This document shows, in pieces, positions 43,142-51,335 of a stretch of 64,000 nt of DNA (positions are counted from its first letter, which is position 1; the number at the start of each line of letters is the position of its first letter). Below the pieces are notes generated by a model, which made no database searches, had not been told where the DNA came from, and worked only from the letters and a program-made list of their open reading frames with translations. Origin of the DNA: Actinoplanes sp. L3-i22 (GTDB lineage Bacteria > Actinomycetota > Actinomycetes > Mycobacteriales > Micromonosporaceae); the NCBI RefSeq assembly GCF_019704555.1, contig NZ_AP024745.1:373501-437500 (forward strand), written 5' to 3'. A program made the translations under genes and the position numbers.

Positions 43142-44182
43142 ATGACCGCGACCGGCGCCCGTGCGGCGGCCACGTCGGTGACCCGTACGTCTCCCCGGAG
43201 GCGCCGGGGCGCATGGGTGGCCGCGCTGATGACGGTCGTGCTCGGCGCCGAGCTGATCGTCGGCTGGCCGGCCCTGACCGGAGCGTTCACGCAGCTCCGC
43301 GCCCCGCACTGGGGTTGGGTCGGTGCGGCCCTCGCGGCCGAGATCGTGTCGATGGGCACCTACGCCCGGATGCAGCGGGCCCTGTTGCGCGGCGCCGGCA
43401 CCAAGGTCAGCGTGCGCCGGCACGTGGCGATGGCCTACGCCGCGCATTCACTGAGCGTGACCCTCCCGGGCGGTCCGGTCTTCTCCGCCAGCTTCAATTT
43501 CCGACAGATGCGACGGTACGGCGTAGCCTCCGCCGAAGCCTCGTGGTGCATCGCGCTCAGTGGCGTCCTCTCCACCGGCGCCCTGATCCTGGTCGGCTCG
43601 GTGGGTGGCCTGCTGGCCCGGAACACCGGCAGCTGGCGCACCCTGGCCGGATACGCGGCCGGCGCGATCGCGGTGACCGCCGCCGTCCGCCTGCTCGCCA
43701 AGCACCCGCTCTGGCTGGACCGGCCGGTCCGCGCCCTGCTCGGCGGGGTGAACCGGGTGCGCCGTCGCCCGCCCGAGCACGGCGCCGACCGGCTGTTCGG
43801 CTTCTTCACCCAGTTGCGGGCGATCCGGGTGCATCCGCTGCACTTCGCCGTCGCGGTGCTGCTGGCCTGCGCGAACTGGCTGTTCGACGCGCTCTGCCTG
43901 TGGGTGTGCTGCGTCGCGGTCGGGGCGGACCGGATCACGCCGGTGCACCTGTTGATCGCGTACTGCGCGGGGATGGCCGCCGCGAGCGTGCCGGTGATCC
44001 CCGGCGGCCTGGGTGTGGTCGACGCCGCCCTGGTCCTGGGCCTGGTCGCGGGCGGCCTGACCAGCGCCGGGGCGGTCGCGGCGGTGGTCCTCTACCGGGC
44101 GATCAGCTTCGGCTTCATCATCGGTGCCGGCTGGCTCGTCTGGCTGCTCCTACGCCACCGCGCCAAGACGACCGCTGTCTAG
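43142..44182 (+). CDS. LPG synthetase TM-like flippase domain protein (YbhN/UPF0104)
   Basis: 346 aa, about eight helices, belonging to the lysylphosphatidylglycerol-synthetase membrane region family: G-G-P-V-F-S-A-S-F-N-F-R-Q-M-R-R-Y-G, and V-P-V-I-P-G-G-L-G-V-V-D-A-A-L. No soluble transferase domain, so not MprF itself; lipid or glycolipid translocation is a guess. Divergent from the NDH-2-like gene. Its stop overlaps the convergent TPR gene by 4 bp. Confidence 0.86.
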   Translation: MTATGARAAATSVTRTSPRRRRGAWVAALMTVVLGAELIVGWPALTGAFTQLRAPHWGWVGAALAAEIVSMGTYARMQRALLRGAGTKVSVRRHVAMAYAAHSLSVTLPGGPVFSASFNFRQMRRYGVASAEASWCIALSGVLSTGALILVGSVGGLLARNTGSWRTLAGYAAGAIAVTAAVRLLAKHPLWLDRPVRALLGGVNRVRRRPPEHGADRLFGFFTQLRAIRVHPLHFAVAVLLACANWLFDALCLWVCCVAVGADRITPVHLLIAYCAGMAAASVPVIPGGLGVVDAALVLGLVAGGLTSAGAVAAVVLYRAISFGFIIGAGWLVWLLLRHRAKTTAV

Positions 44183-44910
44183 GTGCGCTCTTCCGGGCGT
44201 ACCGGAGCCTCGTTTTTTCGCCCGAAAAGTTTCCATCCACGCTTCTTCTTCTCGACCACGGGCACCGCGTCCCCGTTCAGGATGTCCAGCCGCTGCCTGG
44301 CCACCGGATTGTTCGGCTCCAGCCGCAGCGACGTGGTCAGCGCCTGCCGAGCCTGATCCACATGCCCGAGCGCGGCCAGCGCCACCCCGTGCGTGAAGTA
44401 GTAGTGTGCCTCGTTCGGGTCCAGCGAGATCGCCGTCCGCGCGGCCTGTTCGGCGTCCGCGAGCTGCCGGTCGGCGGCGAGCAGCGCCCAGGCGACCCGG
44501 TCGTGCCAGAGCGGGTTCTTCGGCTCGACGATCACCGCGCGGTAGGCCATCGACATCGCCTCGTCGTGCTTGCCCTGCAGGGTCAGCGCCCGGCTGGCGA
44601 TGGCCAGCGGCCGCGGGTCCTCGGGGGCCAGCTCGATCGCCTTGTGCGCGGCGGCGAGCGCCGGTTCCACCTGGTCGAGCGAGAGCCGGATGCGGGCCAT
44701 CAGGATCCAGCCGGCCGGCGACTGCGGGTTGCCGGCCAGCATCGGTTCGAGCATCCCGGCGGCCTCGGCCGGCTGCATGTTCTCGAAGAGGGCGGCGGCC
44801 CGGGCGACGGCCATGTCGGCCGGGTCCGCGAACGCGCGTTCGGCCACGCCCGGGTAGGGGGCAGCGGCCGTGGGCGGGGGAAAAGCGGCGGTTGGGGCCA
44901 GGTCAGTCAT
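44179..44910 (-). CDS. Tetratricopeptide repeat protein
   Basis: 243 aa. Helical repeats with TPR spacing, such as P-A-G-W-I-L-M-A-R-I-R-L-S-L-D-Q-V-E-P-A-L-A-A-A-H-K-A-I-E-L-A-P-E-D and A-H-Y-Y-F-T-H-G-V-A-L-A-A-L-G. About five repeats, then a short basic tail (K-K-K-R-G-W-K-L-F-G-R-K). No signal or membrane segment. Last gene of the run led by the GDT1 gene; a protein scaffold of unknown partners. Confidence 0.85.
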   Translation of the reverse strand: MTDLAPTAAFPPPTAAAPYPGVAERAFADPADMAVARAAALFENMQPAEAAGMLEPMLAGNPQSPAGWILMARIRLSLDQVEPALAAAHKAIELAPEDPRPLAIASRALTLQGKHDEAMSMAYRAVIVEPKNPLWHDRVAWALLAADRQLADAEQAARTAISLDPNEAHYYFTHGVALAALGHVDQARQALTTSLRLEPNNPVARQRLDILNGDAVPVVEKKKRGWKLFGRKNEAPVRPEERT

Positions 44911-44984
44911 CGGGCCGCTCCGGGTAGCCAGGGGACAGGGCGCTCAAGGCTCACTTCGGCACGCGACCGGGATTTATTAGCGCT

Positions 44985-46010
44985 TCAGAGCCGCGGAACC
45001 ATCGAGGTCAGGATGCGGACCGCGAACCCGGCCAGGCTCGCGGCGCCGAGCAGCCCGGGCAACCACCCGGCCGGCGCCACGGTGGCGACCAGGAGCATGG
45101 CGAGGGTCAGGGCCGCGGCGATGCTCGCGGTCCGCTGCCGGGCCAAGACCTCCTTGAGGTACGACCGGAGCACCCGATCCAATCGTGCCAGGAAGTACCC
45201 CGCGTATCCGGCCGGAGCCAGGAACGCGGTCGCGGCCAGCACCCGCGCCCACGCCGTCGAGTCGTCCGACACCCGCCAGCCCAGGTAGGCGAAGACCACC
45301 ATGATGATCGCGGTGTAGACCAGGAACTGCCGCAGCGCCGCGTCCAGCAGATGCCGGCTGGCCTCCTGCCGGGGGTCCGCCCGCAGCGCCGCGACCAGCC
45401 CGGTCACGCCCCGGGCCAGCCGGGTCAGCGCGAACGGGTTGCGGTGCGCCACGTCGAACGCGGCCAGCTCGTGCCGGGCGATCGCGTTGTCCGGCGCCAG
45501 CCGCAGCGCGTCCCGCAGCGCCTCCCGAGCGCGTTGCGGCAGGTTCAGCTGCTTCATCACCATCGCGTAGGTGATCCGGAAGTCGGCCTCCTCCGGGTCG
45601 AGCCGGACCGCCTCGCGGGCCGCGTGTTCCGCGTCCACCGGCCGGTTGCCCGCCTCCAGCAGCGCCCACGCGAGCCGATTGTGCCGGTACGGATTCTCCG
45701 CCTGCCGGGCCACCGCGGCCTGCGCCGTGGCGATCGCCTCGTCGTGCCGCCCGAGCGCGGTCAGCGCCCGGCTCAGCGCGGTGAGCGCCTCGGCCGACCC
45801 GGGCGCGTGCTGCACGGCCCGGGTCGCCACCTCGTACGCCAGCTCCGGTTTCTCCAGCGCGAGCTGCGCGTGGGTCATCAGCACCAGCGCGGTCACGTGG
45901 TCCGGCTCGGCGGCCAGCACCGGCCCGAGCAGCTCGGCGGCCGCGCCGGGATCGCCGCGCTGCAGTTGCACGCGGGCCATCGCGATCGGCTGGGTCGCTG
46001 ACTGGGTCAC
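44985..46010 (-). CDS. TPR protein with C-terminal membrane helices
   Basis: 341 aa. N-terminal 200 residues are TPR-like (A-E-L-L-G-P-V-L-A-A-E-P-D-H-V-T-A-L-V-L-M-T-H-A-Q-L) and the rest holds four hydrophobic segments: FLVYTAIIMVVFAYLGW, VLAATAFLAPAGYAGYF, ALTLAMLLVATVAPAGW and LLGAASLAGFAVRIL. Related in repeat pattern to the next gene (44179-44910). GTG start overlaps the stop of the cyclase gene (GTGA), so they are coupled. Function unknown. Confidence 0.82.
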   Translation of the reverse strand: MTQSATQPIAMARVQLQRGDPGAAAELLGPVLAAEPDHVTALVLMTHAQLALEKPELAYEVATRAVQHAPGSAEALTALSRALTALGRHDEAIATAQAAVARQAENPYRHNRLAWALLEAGNRPVDAEHAAREAVRLDPEEADFRITYAMVMKQLNLPQRAREALRDALRLAPDNAIARHELAAFDVAHRNPFALTRLARGVTGLVAALRADPRQEASRHLLDAALRQFLVYTAIIMVVFAYLGWRVSDDSTAWARVLAATAFLAPAGYAGYFLARLDRVLRSYLKEVLARQRTASIAAALTLAMLLVATVAPAGWLPGLLGAASLAGFAVRILTSMVPRL

Positions 46011-46687
46011 GGGCGCGCCTCGACGGTCGCGTAGGCGCGGACCGGGAAGCTGCCGAAGCCGACGATCCGCGGCGGCACGGCGGTGAACCGCGCCCCGGTG
46101 TCCGGCACCGCCACCAGGTTGGTGAGGTGCTCGACGATCGGGATGCCGGCGGCCAGCAGCAGGCTGTGCGCCGGCCGCTCGCCGCGGGCCCGCGCCGAGA
46201 TGTCGTCGATGTTCACCGCGTCGATGCCGACCAGCGTCGCGCCCCGGTCCACCAGGTCCTGCGCGCCCTCCCGGGTCAGGTAGGGCGCGTTCACCGGATA
46301 GTCCTTCGTGGCCCAGTGCTGGTCGCCGCCGGTGTGCAGCAGCACCGCGTGCCCGGTCACGTCCACACCGGCCAGTGTGTCAGCGGTGACCCCGCGCGGG
46401 CCGCCGATCGCCCGGACCACCACGGCCGGCAGCTCGGCGAGCCGGTCCAGCGGCAGGGCGGCCAGGTCGGCGCCGTCGGGGTAGCGGTGGAACGGGCTGT
46501 CGACGTACGTCCCGGTGTTGCCGATCATGGTGATCCGGTCGATGGCGAACTCGGTGCCCGGCGCGTAGCGGTCCCGGGATTCCGCCCGGGTCAGGTGCTG
46601 CCCGATCCGTGGGGCGGGCAGTCCCGGGTAGGTGATCAGCCCGTCCCGGATCACGTGACTCAGCTCGACGAACCGGTACCGCGGCAC
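46007..46687 (-). CDS. Cyclase family protein (kynurenine formamidase-like)
   Basis: 226 aa from GTG 46687 with GGGGAGG 6 nt upstream. The fold motif is visible but altered: family HxGTHxDxPxH reads N-T-G-T-Y-V-D-S-P-F-H here, so two of the metal-ligand His are replaced by Asn and Tyr, while the Asp and last His remain. Other family marks: LSHVIRDGLITYPG and G-I-D-A-V-N-I-D. Could act on amide or cyclic esters with a changed metal site. Between the GDT1 gene and two TPR genes. Confidence 0.85.
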   Translation of the reverse strand: MPRYRFVELSHVIRDGLITYPGLPAPRIGQHLTRAESRDRYAPGTEFAIDRITMIGNTGTYVDSPFHRYPDGADLAALPLDRLAELPAVVVRAIGGPRGVTADTLAGVDVTGHAVLLHTGGDQHWATKDYPVNAPYLTREGAQDLVDRGATLVGIDAVNIDDISARARGERPAHSLLLAAGIPIVEHLTNLVAVPDTGARFTAVPPRIVGFGSFPVRAYATVEARP

Positions 46688-46713
46688 AGCGCCTCCCCGA
46701 AGGAGCCCGGATA

Positions 46714-47301
46714 TCAGGACAGGCCGATCACGCCCTCGACGATCAGCCAGATGCCGAAGATAGCGAACAATGCGGCGGCGCCCCACTTGATGATGTGCTC
46801 GGGAAGGTGACGGCCGAGCAGCCGGCCGACCAGGATGGCGAGCGCGTCGGCGGCGACCATGCCCACCGTGGAGCCGACCCAGACGGCGAACCAGCCGTGC
46901 TGGGTGGCCAGCGTGATCGTCGCCAGCATGGTCTTGTCACCGAGCTCGGCCAGGAAGAACGCGCCGCCGACGGCGAAGATCGCGGAGCCGCTGGACCGCT
47001 CCGCCTTGCTCTTCTCGTCGTCGGTGAGCTTGTCGCCGCGCAGGGTCCAGGCGCCGAACGCGAGGAACGCCACCCCGGCGACCAGGGAGATCCAGTCGGT
47101 CGGGAGGGCGGCGCCGAGGCCGTACCCGATGCCGACCGAGACCAGGTGGACCAGCGCGGTGGCGGCGGTGATGCCGATCAGGGTCGGCACCAGCCGGAAG
47201 CGGGTGGCGAAGGTCATCGCCATCAGCTGGGACTTGTCGCCGAGCTCGGCGACGAAGATGACCGCGAAGCTGAGACCCAGCGCGGCGAGGAAAGTTGACA
47301 C
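46714..47301 (-). CDS. TMEM165/GDT1 family Mn2+/Ca2+ exporter
   Basis: 195 aa, six helices in two halves, each with the family motif: V-A-E-L-G-D-K-S-Q-L and L-A-E-L-G-D-K-T-M-L (ExGDK[S/T]). Bacterial members export manganese. GTG 47301 has GGGAG 6 nt upstream; the in-frame extension to 47364 is not needed by the family. Preceded by a manganese riboswitch, which fits export function directly. Heads a run with the cyclase and TPR genes. Confidence 0.95.
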   Translation of the reverse strand: MSTFLAALGLSFAVIFVAELGDKSQLMAMTFATRFRLVPTLIGITAATALVHLVSVGIGYGLGAALPTDWISLVAGVAFLAFGAWTLRGDKLTDDEKSKAERSSGSAIFAVGGAFFLAELGDKTMLATITLATQHGWFAVWVGSTVGMVAADALAILVGRLLGRHLPEHIIKWGAAALFAIFGIWLIVEGVIGLS

Positions 47302-47380
47302 GGAATTCTCCCGGTGACAGACGACCGGGGCTTGGGCGCAGGGCGACCTCGACCCGGCCGCCATGAATGGACAGCCTGGT

Positions 47381-47475
47381 CGAAGGTCTCGCTCGCCTCA
47401 GATCGAGGCTGTCCGGCCGGAGGTCCCGAAGAACCTCAGTATGTCGACCGCGACATTGGGAGCTACTCCCCTTCG
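47381..47475 (-). ncRNA. Manganese riboswitch (yybP-ykoY family)
   Basis: Minus strand: CGAAGGGGAGTAGC at 47475-47462 and GCGAGACCTTCG at 47392-47381, so CGAAGG and CCTTCG close P1 and the two conserved loops (GGGGAGTAGC; AGCGAGACC) face each other, as in known structures. Two hairpins lie between. Located 80 nt before a Mn exporter gene, the classic target. Confidence 0.94.
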
Positions 47476-47502
47476 CGAGATCGAGCATAGCCGAACATCC
47501 GG

Positions 47503-47535
47503 AAGGCCCGGTGGAGAGCTGCGCCACCGGGCCTT
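47503..47535. terminator. Intrinsic hairpin between S33 peptidase and riboswitch
   Basis: Perfect 12-bp stem AAGGCCCGGTGG (47503-47514) / CCACCGGGCCTT (47524-47535), loop of 9 nt. It lies 27 nt after the S33 peptidase stop on the minus strand and separates it from the GDT1 promoter. Confidence 0.85.
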
Positions 47536-47561
47536 TTGCTAAGGACGGACCTGGGGACGGA

Positions 47562-49157
47562 TCAGTGCCCGATGATCAGCTGCTGGAGCCGGAGCCGGTC
47601 GAGCTGCTCGGCCGAGCGCTTCAGCGCCGGCTGGGCGGGCACCGGCTGGGCCAGCGGCTTGCACTGCTTGTCCGAGTGGTTGCCGGCCACCCGCGGCGGC
47701 AGCGCGCCGGTGGCCAGGTAATCGGCGATCACGTCGTCGACGCAGGCGTTGCCGAACAGCGATCCGGCGTGCGTGGTCCCGTTCACCCCTTCGATCAACA
47801 CCGAGCGGGGGAAGAGCTTTCGAACCTCAAGACTTCCGGTGTACGGCGTGGCCGCGTCCAGCGTCTCGCTGAGCAGCAGGACCGGTGGCACCTTCGCCCC
47901 GTTCACCCGGACCGGAACACCGGCCGGCGCGGCCCAGTGCCGGCAGGGCGCGTTGTACCAGGCGTTGCCCCAGGTCTCGAACGGCGCCTGGTGGTAGACC
48001 TTCCAGTTCTGCTCGGACCAGGTCGACCACTTCGCCGGCCAGGCCGCGTCGGTGCACTGCACGGCCAGGTAGACGGCGTAGTTGTTGTCCGCGCCCGCGG
48101 TCTGCGGGTTGTTCTCGTCGTAGAGCCCCTTGAGGCCGGCCGGATCCTTCTTGGTGACCCAGCTGGAGAACGCCCGGGCGACCTTCTCCCAGCCGAAGAT
48201 GTAGTAGCCCGGCTGCAGGAAGATGTCGGTCAGCTCGGCGGGGCCGATCACCCCGCCGGCCGGCTTCGCGGTCAGCTCGGCCAGTTGCCGGTAGTAGAGC
48301 CGCTCCACGGCCGGCCCGGTCGTGCCCAGGTGGTAGACGGCGTCGTGCTTGGCGATCCAGGCGAAGTAGATCTTGATGTTCCGGTCGAACGCGATGTCCT
48401 GGTCGATGTTCGAGCGGTACCAGACCCGGCTCGGGTTGACGTTGCCGTCCAGGACCATCCGCCGGACCCGGTCCGGGTACTGCGTGGCGTAGACCTGGCC
48501 GAGGTACGTCCCGTACGAGAAGCCGTAGAAGTTGATTTTTTCGGCGCCCAACGCCCGCCGGATGCTGTCGATGTCCCGGACCGAGTCCGCGGTGCGCATG
48601 TGATCGAGCAGCGGCCCGCCGGCCTTGGCGCAGTCCGCGGCGTACCGGGTGCTCCGGGCGTGCCAGGCCTTCTCCAGCGCGGGGGTGGACGGCACGTACG
48701 GCGGCCGGTTGTACCCGGCGTAGTCGGCGTCGCAGGTCAGCTTCGGCTTGCTGGCGCCGACCCCGCGCGGGTCGAACCCGATCCAGTCGTAGGCGTCCCC
48801 GGCGCCCTTGGGCACCTTCGCGCCGAGCGTCGCCATGCTCCGCCCGGCGCCACCCGGGCCACCCGGGTTGACCAGGACCACGCCCTGGTACTTGTCGGCC
48901 GGGACGGTGTGGGCGATCCGGGCGACGGCCAGCTCGATGCGGGCGCCGCCCGGGTTCGCGTAGTCCATCGGCACGCCGACCATGCCGCATTCGGCGCCCT
49001 GTGCCTTGAGTGACAGCTCGGTGCAGGAGTACCACGCGACCGGCGCCGGTACGTAGTCCGGCGCGCCCCGCGAGGGGGCGGCCTCCGCGGAGGTGATCAC
49101 GGTGCCTGCTGCCGCGCCGAGCGCGACCACAACGGCGGCCGCCCAGATACTTTTCAT
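47562..49157 (-). CDS. Secreted alpha/beta hydrolase, tripeptidyl aminopeptidase-like (S33, TAP-like)
   Basis: 531 aa. Signal peptide (MKSIWAAAVVVALGAAAG...), then abhydrolase_1 and C-terminal TAP-like domain. Oxyanion region VLVNPGGPGGAGR at about 94-106, nucleophile Ser214 in GFSYGTYLG, Asp in SETLDAATPY and His in GTTHAGS. These are the SlpD/SlpE/Tap-type extracellular aminopeptidases that release tripeptides. ATG 49157 with GAAGGG about 7 nt upstream. Ends at a hairpin. Confidence 0.93.
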   Translation of the reverse strand: MKSIWAAAVVVALGAAAGTVITSAEAAPSRGAPDYVPAPVAWYSCTELSLKAQGAECGMVGVPMDYANPGGARIELAVARIAHTVPADKYQGVVLVNPGGPGGAGRSMATLGAKVPKGAGDAYDWIGFDPRGVGASKPKLTCDADYAGYNRPPYVPSTPALEKAWHARSTRYAADCAKAGGPLLDHMRTADSVRDIDSIRRALGAEKINFYGFSYGTYLGQVYATQYPDRVRRMVLDGNVNPSRVWYRSNIDQDIAFDRNIKIYFAWIAKHDAVYHLGTTGPAVERLYYRQLAELTAKPAGGVIGPAELTDIFLQPGYYIFGWEKVARAFSSWVTKKDPAGLKGLYDENNPQTAGADNNYAVYLAVQCTDAAWPAKWSTWSEQNWKVYHQAPFETWGNAWYNAPCRHWAAPAGVPVRVNGAKVPPVLLLSETLDAATPYTGSLEVRKLFPRSVLIEGVNGTTHAGSLFGNACVDDVIADYLATGALPPRVAGNHSDKQCKPLAQPVPAQPALKRSAEQLDRLRLQQLIIGH

Positions 49158-49252
49158 TCCTCGCCCTTCGATGTCCGATTCGCCCCATATGGTGAGGGTT
49201 GCTCGGGCGGTTTCCACCCCTCCACGCCGGGGCGGCCACCAAAGGGGTGGAA

Positions 49253-50473
49253 TCAGGCCGTGCGCCGGGCGCGCTGGGCGATCAGCGCGACCAGGCCCAG
49301 GGCGGAGACGATCCCGGCGTACCAGAGGGCGGTGGTGTGCAGGCCGAGGTGGTTGGCGGCCTGGCCGGCGATCACCGCGGGGATGCTGAAGGCGGCGTAC
49401 GAGATGGTCAGCGCCACCGCCAGCAGCTCACCGCGCTCGTGCGGCTCGGCGATCCGGGCCAGGGTGCTGAACGACGCGAGCGCCGCCGCGCCGAAGCCGA
49501 TCCCGGAGACGATCGAGCCGACCGTGGCCAGCGTCAGGCTCTCGACGAGCAGCCCGGTCACGCCGAGCACGCCACCGGCGAGCAGGCCGGACCCGGCGAC
49601 GGTCAGCACCCGCGGCGTCGCGACCTTGCGCATCAGGAACGAGGTCACCGCGCCGGCGCCGCAGACCAGCGCCACCACCAGGCCGCCGACCAGGTGATCG
49701 GTGATGCCGAAAGTGGCCGCCGCGACCGACGGGCCGAGCGACAGGTAGAGGCCGCCCAGCGCCCAGCTGGCCACGATGATCGGGATCAGCGCGAACAGGT
49801 CACCGCGCAGCCGGGCCGGCACGCCGAGCCGCCACTTCAGCGAGGCGGCCGCGCCGGGGCGGCGCTCCGCGGTCTCCGGCATCCAGGCCACCGCCAGGCC
49901 GGCGACGACCATGCCGACCAGCAGCAGCGCGTAGACCAGGTGGGTGGGGAACGGCGCCCACTCGACGAGCACGCCGCAGCCGAAGGCGCCCAGGCCGAGC
50001 CCGGCCACCGGGGCGATGCCGCTGATCAGGCCGGCCCGGCCGGGGGCGTGCGCCGGGTTGAGGTCGATCAGCGCGGCGCCCAGCGTGCTCAGCGCGGCGC
50101 CGGTCGCGACGCCCTGCACGATCCGCGCCACCAGCAGCACGGTCACGTTGCCGGCGGACAGGAAGAGGGCGAGCGCGACGGCCTCCAGCAGGATCGCGCC
50201 GGCCAGCACCGGGCGCCGGCCGACGTAGTCGGAGAGCGCGCCCAGGGTGAGCAGGGTGGCGATCAGGGCGACCACGTAGACCGCGAAGACCACCGTCAGC
50301 ATCGCCGGGGAGAAGCCCCAGAGGTGCTGGTAGACGACGTAGAGCGGGCTCGGGACGGCGGCGGCCGCCGCGAACGTCACCAGGATGGCGGCGATCGCGG
50401 TGAACGCCGCGTTCCGGCTCAGGCGGGCCGGTGCGGTGGTCCGCGCGCCCGCGGCTTCGGCGAGGACGGTCAT
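49253..50473 (-). CDS. MFS transporter (12 TM)
   Basis: 406 aa. Motif A in L-G-A-L-S-D-Y-V-G-R-R-P-V-L-A-G and repeated hydrophobic helices. The helix with A-R-I-V-Q-G-V-A-T-G-A-A-L-S-T-L-G is the motif C-like antiporter turn. Substrate unknown. Divergent from a TetR-family gene, with two identical inverted 19-bp sites between them, so drug-inducible efflux is a reasonable model. Confidence 0.92.
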   Translation of the reverse strand: MTVLAEAAGARTTAPARLSRNAAFTAIAAILVTFAAAAAVPSPLYVVYQHLWGFSPAMLTVVFAVYVVALIATLLTLGALSDYVGRRPVLAGAILLEAVALALFLSAGNVTVLLVARIVQGVATGAALSTLGAALIDLNPAHAPGRAGLISGIAPVAGLGLGAFGCGVLVEWAPFPTHLVYALLLVGMVVAGLAVAWMPETAERRPGAAASLKWRLGVPARLRGDLFALIPIIVASWALGGLYLSLGPSVAAATFGITDHLVGGLVVALVCGAGAVTSFLMRKVATPRVLTVAGSGLLAGGVLGVTGLLVESLTLATVGSIVSGIGFGAAALASFSTLARIAEPHERGELLAVALTISYAAFSIPAVIAGQAANHLGLHTTALWYAGIVSALGLVALIAQRARRTA

Positions 50474-50493
50474 GAGGGTTCCCCCAGTGATCG

Positions 50494-50546
50494 AACAGAC
50501 AGGTCTGTCTAGTTGCTGGCTCTGACACTAGACAGACCTGTCTGTT
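50494..50546. promoter_or_regulatory. Paired 19-bp inverted operators
   Basis: AACAGACAGGTCTGTCTAG (50494-50512) and its exact reverse complement (50528-50546), 15 nt apart; each contains AGACAG...CTGTCT palindromes. Placed between divergent MFS and TetR genes, they are the likely binding sites of that TetR protein and cover both promoters. Confidence 0.85.
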
Positions 50547-50558
50547 AACGTCAAACGC

Positions 50559-51137
50559 ATGTCCGTCACGTCACCCCGCCGATCGGCCCGCGAACGTCTC
50601 CTGGCCGCGGCGGACGAGCTCTTCTACGCCGAGGGCGTGCACACCATCGGGATCGACCGGGTCATCGAGCGGGCCGGGGTCGCCAAGGCGTCGCTGTACT
50701 CCAGCTTCGGCAGCAAGGACGGCCTGGTCCGGGCATATCTGCAGCACCGGCACGAGGAACGCCGGGCCCGGCTGATGGGTCACGTCGAGAAGCACGAGGG
50801 CCCGCGCGACCGGCTGCTCGCGATCTTCGACTCGCTCGCCGAGTCGGCGGCCAAGCCGGGGTTCCGGGGGTGCGCGTTCTACAACGCCGGCGCCGAGTCC
50901 GACCCGAACGGGGTGGTCCGGGAGGCGTCCGAGGCCAATCGGGCCTGGACCCGGGGGCTGCTGACCGACCTGGCGCGCGAGGCCGGGATTGCCGAGCCGG
51001 CTCCGCTGGTCGCGCAGTTGGTACTGCTCTACGACGGGGCGACCGTCGGCGCCCGCCAGGACAAGGGGCCGGCCGCGGCGCACACCGCCCGCGCCCTCGC
51101 CGCGGTTCTGGTGGACGCGGCGCTCGCGTCACGTTGA
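50559..51137 (+). CDS. TetR/AcrR family regulator
   Basis: 192 aa. HTH: ARERLLAAADELFYAEGVHTIGIDRVIERAGVAKASLYSSFGSKDGLVRAYL; the C-terminal segment with GFRGCAFYNAGAES is typical of TetR_C_20-like/AefR-like regulators of efflux and oxidative-stress genes. Probably represses the divergent MFS gene via the 19-bp sites. Stop lies in the GTCAA/TTGAC palindrome cluster. Confidence 0.93.
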   Translation: MSVTSPRRSARERLLAAADELFYAEGVHTIGIDRVIERAGVAKASLYSSFGSKDGLVRAYLQHRHEERRARLMGHVEKHEGPRDRLLAIFDSLAESAAKPGFRGCAFYNAGAESDPNGVVREASEANRAWTRGLLTDLAREAGIAEPAPLVAQLVLLYDGATVGARQDKGPAAAHTARALAAVLVDAALASR

Positions 51138-51212
51138 CAGTCAACATTGACGTCAACATGCATTGACCGAATCAATACACAGTGTTGATCCAGTCAACTG
51201 CGTCAAGTCAAC
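51133..51212. other. Cluster of GTTGAC/GTCAAC palindromes
   Basis: GTTGAC-A-GTCAAC (51133-51145), TTGACGTCAA within 51147-51156, GTTGATCCAGTCAAC (51184-51198) and GTCAAGTCAAC (about 51202-51212). It starts at the TetR stop and lies between convergent genes, where operators are unexpected. No gene seen. Confidence 0.55.
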
Positions 51213-51288
51213 ATGACCGCGCGCGGCGCACTGCGTGGCGGCGGCGGGCGTGGGCCATGGCCGTACGGCGAAATGGTTTTGGGAATGA

Positions 51289-51322
51289 AGATCGGCGCGA
51301 CCCGGTGGGGCCGCGCCGATCT
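51289..51322. terminator. Bidirectional hairpin terminator
   Basis: Perfect 11-bp stem AGATCGGCGCG (51289-51299) / CGCGCCGATCT (51312-51322), 12-nt loop, located 14 nt after the MFS stop (minus strand) and downstream of the TetR gene (plus strand). Confidence 0.8.
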
Positions 51323-51335
51323 GGGTAGGGCCAGG

